A DNA stretch of 5,521 bases from Deltaproteobacteria bacterium (GTDB lineage: Bacteria; Myxococcota_A; Polyangia; Polyangiales; Ga0077539): contig CANMAT010000324.1 of assembly GCA_947494865.1 (NCBI GenBank), positions 1 through 5,521 on the forward strand, written 5' to 3'. This document shows positions 1 to 4,516 of this stretch, one piece after another. Under the pieces are notes generated by a model, which saw only the letters and a list, made by a program, of their open reading frames with translations, had not been told where the DNA came from and did not search any database. Within the stretch, counting starts at the first letter, position 1. The number at the start of each line of letters is the position of its first letter. A program made the position numbers and the translations under genes.

Positions 1-25
1 CGAGGCCTCGCGGGCGCTGACCACG

Positions 26-57
26 CGGTGACAGGATATGTCACCGTGACATTAACT
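26..57 (+). promoter_or_regulatory. Operator-like triple half-site with possible overlapping promoter
   Basis: Three copies of the hexamer GTGACA are seen: plus orientation at 28-33, minus at 39-44 (as TGTCAC) and plus at 46-51. The first two form a perfect 8-base inverted repeat (CGGTGACA at 26-33, TGTCACCG at 39-46, 5-base spacer). The second and third form a 6-base inverted repeat around a single C. The stretch is AT-richer than its surroundings. GTGACA at 28-33 matches a -35 box (TTGACA) at five of six positions, and a weak -10 candidate (TTAACT, 52-57) follows after 18 bases. This fits a dimeric repressor covering the promoter of the downstream cassette. The repeats are certain; the promoter and operator roles are inference. 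Confidence 0.5.
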
Positions 58-83
58 GACCTTGTGTGAGCGGCGGGGTCGAC

Positions 84-110
84 GCATCTTCCACGGCGTA
101 TGGAAGACGC
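84..110 (+). promoter_or_regulatory. Stem-loop at the start codon of the first gene
   Basis: TCTTCCA (87-93) is complementary to TGGAAGA (101-107) across a 7-base loop. After one mismatch, two more pairs (84-85 with 109-110) extend the stem. The proposed ATG at 100-102 sits on the loop/stem junction, and no Shine-Dalgarno sequence is visible at normal spacing (the nearest G-run is about 20 bases upstream). If it forms in mRNA the hairpin could limit ribosome access. It could equally be chance. Confidence 0.25.
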
Positions 111-498
111 ACGCAACATCGCCCTCCGCCACGACGCCGACGCGCTGCCCGACGACTACGACGAGCGCGCCGTCGAGGGGCAGCAAGAGCTCGAGGAGCT
201 CGTGCGGCTCCGCGCCGAGCTGACCTGGGCCGACTGGAAGGCGCACCCGCGGTTCAAGAGAGACCGCGTGATCCGCGAGGCCCAGCGGCGCATGGGCGTG
301 CCCGCGGGCGACGCGCCCATCGTGCCCGCGGCGCCGCCCGCCAACGACGTGCCCGCCAACGACGTGATCGACGAGGAGGGCGCCGTGAACATCGACGACG
401 AGCTCGCGCGCGACGAGGCCTTCGCGGCGGTGTGCGACGCGCGCCGCGACGCGTGGATCGACGCCCTCGACGCGAGCGCCAACGACGACACCGAGTGA
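100..498 (+). CDS. Small highly acidic protein of unknown function
   Basis: This 132-residue protein is not recognised as a named family. By count it has 34 Asp/Glu against 16 Lys/Arg, a net charge near -18. The acid is concentrated at the N-terminus (1-45) and in the last third (91-132). The middle (about 40-66) differs: it holds a basic, aromatic stretch (WADWKAHPRFKRDR) likely to be helical. A Pro/Ala-rich linker with a duplicated PANDV unit (80-89) follows. No signal peptide or membrane segment is seen, so it is probably cytosolic. ATG at 100 is the earliest usable start because TGA at 67-69 closes the frame upstream; there is no clear ribosome site. It is the first gene of the cassette, 73 bases before the annealing-protein gene, so a helper or regulator of recombination is plausible. 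DNA mimicry is speculation from charge alone. Wrong-frame readings are Arg/Ala-rich and unconvincing, which supports this frame. Confidence 0.65.
   Translation: MEDARNIALRHDADALPDDYDERAVEGQQELEELVRLRAELTWADWKAHPRFKRDRVIREAQRRMGVPAGDAPIVPAAPPANDVPANDVIDEEGAVNIDDELARDEAFAAVCDARRDAWIDALDASANDDTE
336..365 (+). repeat. Perfect 15-base tandem duplication
   Basis: The unit GCCCGCCAACGACGT occurs twice back to back (336-350 and 351-365). It duplicates PANDV at residues 80-84 and 85-89 of the small acidic protein. In-frame duplication in a linker suggests recent slippage and tolerance of length change there. Confidence 0.85.
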
Positions 499-527
499 CA
501 CAGCAACGCGCCGCGCGACGGTCGCCG

Positions 528-541
528 GCGCATCGATGCGC
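528..541. promoter_or_regulatory. 14-base perfect palindrome upstream of the annealing-protein gene
   Basis: GCGCATCGATGCGC reads identically on both strands. It lies in the 73-base gap between the first two genes, about 30 bases before the chosen start at 572. A symmetric site of this length could bind a dimeric regulator, but roughly one such palindrome per window of this size and composition is expected by chance, so any function is unproven. Confidence 0.25.
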
Positions 542-557
542 AACGAAGAGAGAGAGC

Positions 558-563
558 AAAGGG
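558..563 (+). promoter_or_regulatory. Ribosome binding site deciding the start at 572
   Basis: AAAGGG lies eight bases before ATG 572 within a purine-rich run. The upstream in-frame ATG at 536 has no such site, and GTG at 563 would overlap it, so 572 is preferred. Confidence 0.55.
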
Positions 564-571
564 TGAAGATC

Positions 572-1456
572 ATGGCAACGGAGAAGAGCGCGAAGTCTGA
601 GCGGGCGAACTACAGCGTCGACGGGCGCACGGGCGCGCGCGTGGTCGAGTCGTTCGTGATGCGCGGCGACCTCTCGGGGCTCGGGCCCGAAGAGCGCGCG
701 AAGTTCTACACCGCGATGTGCGAGGGTTTGGGGCTCAACCCGTACGCGCAGCCCTTCGCGTTTCTGCGACTCAACGGCAAGGAGGTGCTCTACGCCACGC
801 GCGGCGCGACCGATCAGCTCGCTGCCATGCACGGCATCACGCGCGAGACCGTCGACGGCCCCAAGGTGATCGACCTCGCGGGGACCAAGCTCGTGTTCTG
901 CGTGTGCCGCGCCACGCACCCGAGCGGCCGCGTGGAGACGGCCACGGCCACGGTGCCCCTCGTCGACCCGGTGAACGTGCTCATGAAGTGCGAGACGAAG
1001 GCCAAGCGCCGCGCCACGCTCTCCATTCTGGGCCTCGGCGTGCTCGACGAGATGGAGCTCGAGACCATCCCGGCGAACGTGCAGGAGCCCGGCGGCGGCG
1101 TCGACCTCTCGCAGGTGAACCACAGCCGTCACGACGAGGAGCCCGTCGCGCCCCCGCGCAACGAGGCCCCCATCGAGGCGCTGCCCGCGGAGATTCCGCC
1201 CGCGCTCGAGGGCTTCTACGCGCGCATCGCCGAGATCGAGCTCCCCGGCGAGGCGGTGGCCGTGTGGATGAAGCACCGCACCGACCTCGCCGCCCTCCCG
1301 GCGCCCGACCGCGAGAGCGCGTGGAAGGCGCTCTGCAAGCGCACCGAAGAGGTGGGCAAGATGAAGAACGCCAAGGTGTGGCTCAAGAAGGCCATCGCCG
1401 AAGAAGACGCCCGCCGCGCCGCCGACGGGGGCGCCAAGGCCGAGAACGCCGCCTGA
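572..1456 (+). CDS. Phage-type candidate single-strand annealing protein (RecT/Red-beta-like)
   Basis: The product is 294 residues from ATG 572; ATG 536 would add 12. The conserved core is about 25-165. It contains GLGLNPYAQPFAFLRLNGK at 52-70, leading to ATRGATDQL (75-83), and later ETKAKRRATLSILGLGVLDE (141-160). As I recall, this pattern is shared by a widespread phage and prophage family usually annotated as hypothetical. The GLNP-x-x-x-x-(F/I) start followed by a short strand, 'GK' and a 'DQL' helix resembles the core of RecT and lambda Bet proteins, which anneal complementary single strands. After an acidic/proline linker (about 170-208), a charged helical tail (209-285) follows; in Red-beta the equivalent region contacts the exonuclease and SSB. 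No membrane segment is seen. The next gene is a Cas4/RecB-like nuclease, as expected for an exonuclease/annealing pair. That it is a phage-type protein is likely; the annealing activity is inferred from motif resemblance and context. Confidence 0.7.
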   Translation: MATEKSAKSERANYSVDGRTGARVVESFVMRGDLSGLGPEERAKFYTAMCEGLGLNPYAQPFAFLRLNGKEVLYATRGATDQLAAMHGITRETVDGPKVIDLAGTKLVFCVCRATHPSGRVETATATVPLVDPVNVLMKCETKAKRRATLSILGLGVLDEMELETIPANVQEPGGGVDLSQVNHSRHDEEPVAPPRNEAPIEALPAEIPPALEGFYARIAEIELPGEAVAVWMKHRTDLAALPAPDRESAWKALCKRTEEVGKMKNAKVWLKKAIAEEDARRAADGGAKAENAA

Positions 1457-1492
1457 ACGCGCGACACCCGCGACGCGGGGAGGGAAACCACC

Positions 1493-1527
1493 GGGTTCCG
1501 GCGCTGCGCGCGTCAGCGGCGGAACCC
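1493..1527 (+). terminator. Strong stem-loop, possible terminator or attenuator
   Basis: GGGTTCCG (1493-1500) pairs perfectly with CGGAACCC (1520-1527). After one G-G mismatch, CGCTG (1502-1506) pairs with CAGCG (1514-1518) around a 7-base loop. Only three T residues follow (1528-1530), so it is a sub-optimal intrinsic terminator. It lies in the 98-base gap after the annealing-protein gene, so it may reduce read-through into the nuclease gene or protect the upstream mRNA's 3' end. Confidence 0.5.
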
Positions 1528-1534
1528 TTTGGGC

Positions 1535-1540
1535 TACACT
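1535..1540 (+). promoter_or_regulatory. Possible -10 box for the nuclease gene
   Basis: TACACT matches the -10 consensus at four of six positions, including the key first T, second A and last T. It lies just after the 1493-1527 stem-loop and 14 bases before ATG 1555, which would give a very short leader. No convincing -35 box lies at the right distance; GTCAGC at 1512-1517 is poor. Weak on its own, but it would explain expression of the nuclease beyond a terminator. Confidence 0.25.
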
Positions 1541-1554
1541 GGCCCTCCAGCCGC

Positions 1555-2667
1555 ATGACGCAGCCGAGCCTCCTCGATGTACCTCACCTTGCCGACATTG
1601 CGCGCGCGAGGGCGGCCCTCGCGCCGAGGCTGTACGCCATCGTCTCTGCTACCAACTCCCTCCGCGCCGCGTGGGAGTCGCTGCACAACGCCGGCCTCTT
1701 CGCCGAACCCGTAGGTCGCTTCTACGCCTCGGTGCGCCGCTTCGGCATGGACGGCACCCTCGACGCCCTCTTCACCTACGACCGCCTCGACGCCATTCGC
1801 GCCTTCGTCGAGGGCCCCCGCGAGCCGCAGGTACCGCGCGTGTCGGTGAGCACACTTTCGAATCAGTTTTATTGCGAGATGCAGGTGCACCTGGCGCGCA
1901 CGCACTCGCTCCGCACCGAGAGCGTCGAGCTCGCCGCTGGCGCCGCCGGCCACGCGGCCTTCGAAGCCGAGGCCGAAGAGATTTCGCCCGAAGAGATCAC
2001 CCGCGCCATCTCCGCGGGCGAGCCCCTCGAGCTCGTCGAAATGCCCTTGAGCGCAGAGCTTCACGGCGTTCGCCTCGTGGGCCGCGCCGATCGCATTCAC
2101 CTCGAGGGGCGCCGCGCGCGGCTCGTGCTCGAGTTCAAGTTCTCCGGGCGCCGCGAGCTGTTCCCTTCGCACGTGGTCCAGGTCGAGGCCTACGGCCGCA
2201 TGCTCGAGGCCAACAGCTTCAACACCGAGCGGCTGCTCCACTGCGTGGCCGTGCTCCCGCGGGGGCGCAAGGTCACCGACGGCCTCGCCGCCGAGATCGC
2301 CGCGCGCGCCGTCGCCGCCGCGGGCGAGGGGCTCAGCGCCATCGACAACCGCGCGCCCGCGGGCCAGCCCGACCCCCTCGCGGGCCTCACCTTTCGCCGC
2401 GTCGACGACGAGGCCTTCGGGCTCTGGGTGTTTCGCCACCACCGCGCGCGCGCCGAGCGCGACCTCGCGTGGGCCCTGCAATACTGGGCCGGGCACCGCG
2501 CCCCCGAGGGCACCGTGAGCCGTGGCAAATGCAAGGCTTGCCACTTCAACGCGGCCAACCTCTGCGACGCCGCCAAGGCCCCGCCCGACGGGCGCTACGC
2601 CGTCAAGCGCACCGAGGGTCGCTACGGCGTGCTCCACGTGGTGCAGCCCTCCATGGCAAAGCGGTAG
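1555..2667 (+). CDS. Cas4/RecB-like PD-(D/E)XK nuclease with iron-sulfur cluster motif
   Basis: This 370-residue protein has every landmark of Cas4/AddB-type exonucleases: C107 in a YC motif; H133 after AAG; GRADRI with D179; E193-F-K195 on the next strand; Q209-x3-Y213 (motif III); and a C-terminal C326-x2-C329-x7-C337. D179, E193 and K195 would bind metal and catalyse cleavage; the four Cys would hold a 4Fe-4S cluster that staples the domain. Family members resect single- or double-stranded DNA ends. About 95 extra residues precede the core and match nothing I recognise. The start ATG 1555 lacks a Shine-Dalgarno sequence. A patch of AT-ending codons (1861-1875) encodes NQFYC at the first Cys, against the GC-ending usage elsewhere. 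With the annealing-protein gene 98 bases upstream, a role in making single strands for annealing is likely. There is no CRISPR array nearby, so an adaptation role is not supported. Its stop abuts the opposing crotonase stop. Confidence 0.85.
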   Translation: MTQPSLLDVPHLADIARARAALAPRLYAIVSATNSLRAAWESLHNAGLFAEPVGRFYASVRRFGMDGTLDALFTYDRLDAIRAFVEGPREPQVPRVSVSTLSNQFYCEMQVHLARTHSLRTESVELAAGAAGHAAFEAEAEEISPEEITRAISAGEPLELVEMPLSAELHGVRLVGRADRIHLEGRRARLVLEFKFSGRRELFPSHVVQVEAYGRMLEANSFNTERLLHCVAVLPRGRKVTDGLAAEIAARAVAAAGEGLSAIDNRAPAGQPDPLAGLTFRRVDDEAFGLWVFRHHRARAERDLAWALQYWAGHRAPEGTVSRGKCKACHFNAANLCDAAKAPPDGRYAVKRTEGRYGVLHVVQPSMAKR

Positions 2668-3429
2668 CTATTCGAAGCGCCCGTGGCGGCCCGCGCCGCG
2701 CGCGAAGCGCGTAGCGCCGTCGACGGTCTCGCCCGCCAGCGCGGCGACGCCGTGCTCGTACTCACGGCGCAGCGCGGCGCCGAGTTCGAGCGGCAGGCAC
2801 GCGTAGGCCGAGCGTCGATCGGAGCGCATGCACCCTTGCGGAAAGCGCGCGATCTCGGCGGCGAGCTTCTCTGCCTCGGCGCGTGAAGCGCCCGCGGGAA
2901 CTATGCGCGTCGCGAGCCCGATCGCGAGCGCCTCGTCGGCGCGCACCGGCCGCCCCGTGAGAATCATGTCGAGCGCGCGCCCGAGGCCCACGACGCGCGG
3001 GAGACGCACCGTGCCGCCGTCGACGAGGGGCACTCCCCACCGACGGCAGAACACCCCGAACACCGCCGTCTCTTCGACCACGCGCAGGTCGCACCAGAGC
3101 GCGAGCTCGAGGCCGCCGGCCACCGCGTGGCCCGCCACCGCGGCGATCACGGGCTTGTCGAGCGCCATGCGCGTGGGTCCCAGCGGGCCGTCGCCGTCGG
3201 GCGCCACGCGGTTGGGGTCGCCCGCGGAAATGGCCTTCAAATCAGCGCCCGCGCAGAAGGTGCCGTGGTCGCCCCAGAGCACCGCGACGCGCGCCGCATC
3301 GTCGGCTTCGAAGGCCCGAAACGCGGCGGCCAAACCCTCGGCCGCGGCGCGGTCGATGGCGTTACGAACCGCGGGGCGATCGAGGATCACCGTGGTGACG
3401 GGACCACACCGCTCGACGCGCACGCTCAC
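2668..3429 (-). CDS. Crotonase-family (enoyl-CoA hydratase/isomerase-like) protein
   Basis: The 253 residues match the usual crotonase length. The oxyanion-hole segments are present: FCAGADLKA (58-66) and the GHAVAGGLELAL region (100-111). Counting from rat mitochondrial enoyl-CoA hydratase, the first catalytic Glu (E144) is retained as E108. The position exactly 20 residues later (E164) is Cys128, in FGVFC instead of FGQPE. This makes a standard two-Glu hydratase unlikely. An isomerase or other acyl-CoA activity using one acid is possible, and D137 in VDGGT is a further candidate acid. The start is GTG at 3429, four bases after the fabH stop and without its own clear ribosome site, suggesting translational coupling to fabH. 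It acts in the cytosol on CoA thioesters; the substrate cannot be told. The family call is firm; the reaction is uncertain. Confidence 0.9.
   Translation of the reverse strand: MSVRVERCGPVTTVILDRPAVRNAIDRAAAEGLAAAFRAFEADDAARVAVLWGDHGTFCAGADLKAISAGDPNRVAPDGDGPLGPTRMALDKPVIAAVAGHAVAGGLELALWCDLRVVEETAVFGVFCRRWGVPLVDGGTVRLPRVVGLGRALDMILTGRPVRADEALAIGLATRIVPAGASRAEAEKLAAEIARFPQGCMRSDRRSAYACLPLELGAALRREYEHGVAALAGETVDGATRFARGAGRHGRFE
2699..2711. other. Short GC hairpin near the 3' end of the crotonase gene
   Basis: CGCGC-GAA-GCGCG is a perfect 5-base stem with a 3-base loop, about 30 bases inside the crotonase stop. The sequence GCGAAGCGCG-TAGCG around it closely resembles the arm of the sbcC 3' hairpin at 4525-4564. 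There is no T-run, so it is not a standard terminator. Confidence 0.3.
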
Positions 3430-3433
3430 GGCG

Positions 3434-4435
3434 TCACATGCGCACGACGCCGGCGCCCCAGGTGTACCCGCTGCCGAAGGCGGCGAAGAGCACGAGGGAG
3501 CCGGGCTTCGCGCGGCCGTCGGCCACGGCCTCGCTCAGCGAGATGGGGATCGAGGCCGCCGTGGTGTTGCCGTACCGATCGATGGTGGTGACCACCTTCT
3601 CCATCGGGATGCCGAGCTTGCGCGCCACGAACTCGTTGATGCGCAGGTTGGCCTGGTGGGGCACGAACACGTCGACGTCGGCCATGGTCTTCTCGGCCAT
3701 GCGCAGCGCGAGGTGCGACGCCTCGGGCATCTTCTCGGTGGCCCAGCGAAACACCTGCTTGCCGTTCATGCGGGGGTAGTGGCGCCGCGCGTCGATCATC
3801 TCGTGGGTGATGCGCGACGGCGAGCAGCGCGACGAGGGAGCCTCGATCCACAGGTCGGCCGCGCCGGAGCCGTCGGCGCCCAGCGTCACGCTCTGCACGC
3901 CGCGCTCGGGGTCGTCGGTGGGGCCGAGGATCACCGCGCCCGCGCCGTCGCCGAAGAGCACCGTGACGTCGCGCCCCTCGTCGGAGAAATCGATGCCCGT
4001 GGAGTGCACCTCGGAGCCCACCAGGAGCACCCGCTTGTACATGCCCGCGCGGATCCACGCGTCGGCGATCTGCAGGCCGTAGAGGAAGCCCGAGCACTGG
4101 TTGCGAATGTCGAGCGCGGGGATGCTCTTGAGCCCCAGCTTCGTCTGCAGAAAGCACCCCGAGCCGGGGAAGAACACGTCCGGCGAGAGCGTGGCGAAGA
4201 TGATCGCGTCGATCTCCGACAGGGCCACGCCCGCGCGCTCCGCGGCCATGCGCGCGGCGGGCACCGCGAGGTCGCTCGCGCCGATGCCGTCGTGCTCGAT
4301 GTAGCGGCGCTCACGGATGCCGCTGCGCTGCACGATCCACTCGTCGCTCGTGTTGAACAGTTTCGAGAGGTCGTCGTTGGTGACCACGCGCGTCGGCACG
4401 TAGTGACCGACGCCGAGAATCGCTGTGCGGGGCAT
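3434..4435 (-). CDS. fabH: Beta-ketoacyl-ACP synthase III (FabH type)
   Basis: The 333-residue enzyme condenses an acyl-CoA with malonyl-ACP, the first elongation step of type II fatty-acid synthesis. The catalytic triad is intact: C114 in NQCSGF, H260 in PHQAN and N290 in GNTTAA. The FGDGAGA motif (161-167), W33 and R37 near the N-terminus, and the C-terminal GSGYTWGAG (321-329) are also typical. His to Asn spacing equals that of E. coli FabH, but Cys to His is 14 residues longer; the extra segment lies around 200-223 (SSRCSPSR to HYPRMNG), near the usual acyl pocket region, so substrate choice may differ. The start ATG 4435 is preferred because AAGGAAGAG lies eight bases upstream and family homology begins at PRTAILGVG; a TTG at 4504 would add 23 unlike residues. 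Four bases separate its stop from the crotonase GTG, indicating one transcript. A KAS III-like enzyme of secondary metabolism is the main alternative. Confidence 0.9.
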   Translation of the reverse strand: MPRTAILGVGHYVPTRVVTNDDLSKLFNTSDEWIVQRSGIRERRYIEHDGIGASDLAVPAARMAAERAGVALSEIDAIIFATLSPDVFFPGSGCFLQTKLGLKSIPALDIRNQCSGFLYGLQIADAWIRAGMYKRVLLVGSEVHSTGIDFSDEGRDVTVLFGDGAGAVILGPTDDPERGVQSVTLGADGSGAADLWIEAPSSRCSPSRITHEMIDARRHYPRMNGKQVFRWATEKMPEASHLALRMAEKTMADVDVFVPHQANLRINEFVARKLGIPMEKVVTTIDRYGNTTAASIPISLSEAVADGRAKPGSLVLFAAFGSGYTWGAGVVRM

Positions 4436-4443
4436 CGGGGTGT

Positions 4444-4452
4444 CTCTTCCTT
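4444..4452 (-). promoter_or_regulatory. Ribosome binding site of fabH
   Basis: On the minus strand AAGGAAGAG ends eight bases before ATG 4435. It supports this start over the in-frame TTG at 4504. Confidence 0.6.
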
Positions 4453-4516
4453 GTGCGGGTGCTTCGGTGGCGCGCACCGTCGCCGCGCCGTGGCCCTCCG
4501 TCAACCCCGAATCAAC

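Noticed and set aside
1..10. CGAGGCCTCG palindrome at the window start
   Set aside because: A ten-base palindrome in GC-rich DNA is expected by chance and its context is cut off by the window edge.
254..1276. Antisense open frame over the first two genes
   Set aside because: Arg/His/Ala-rich shadow frame crossing two plus-strand genes, with no domain signal.
718..1554. Upstream extension of the nuclease frame giving a 649-residue protein
   Set aside because: The added part overlaps the annealing-protein gene in another frame and is Arg/Ala/Pro/His low-complexity, typical of a shifted high-GC reading; domain homology fits the ATG at 1555.
1534..2637. Long antisense open frame over the nuclease gene
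   Set aside because: It mirrors the codon bias of the real gene, is compositionally odd (Gly/Ala/Val/His-rich) and has no recognisable motif, whereas the plus strand has a full set of nuclease motifs.
1555..2667. Cas4 of a CRISPR adaptation module
   Set aside because: No repeat-spacer array and no cas1 or cas2 in the window; the neighbour is an annealing-like protein instead.
4436..4504. Earlier fabH start at TTG 4504
   Set aside because: The 23 added residues do not resemble FabH N-termini, and a purine-rich ribosome site precedes ATG 4435.
4476..4504. Promoter for fabH from TTGACG at 4499-4504 (minus)
   Set aside because: The -35 match is good, but GACGGT at the 17-base spacing (4476-4481) is not a credible -10 box.
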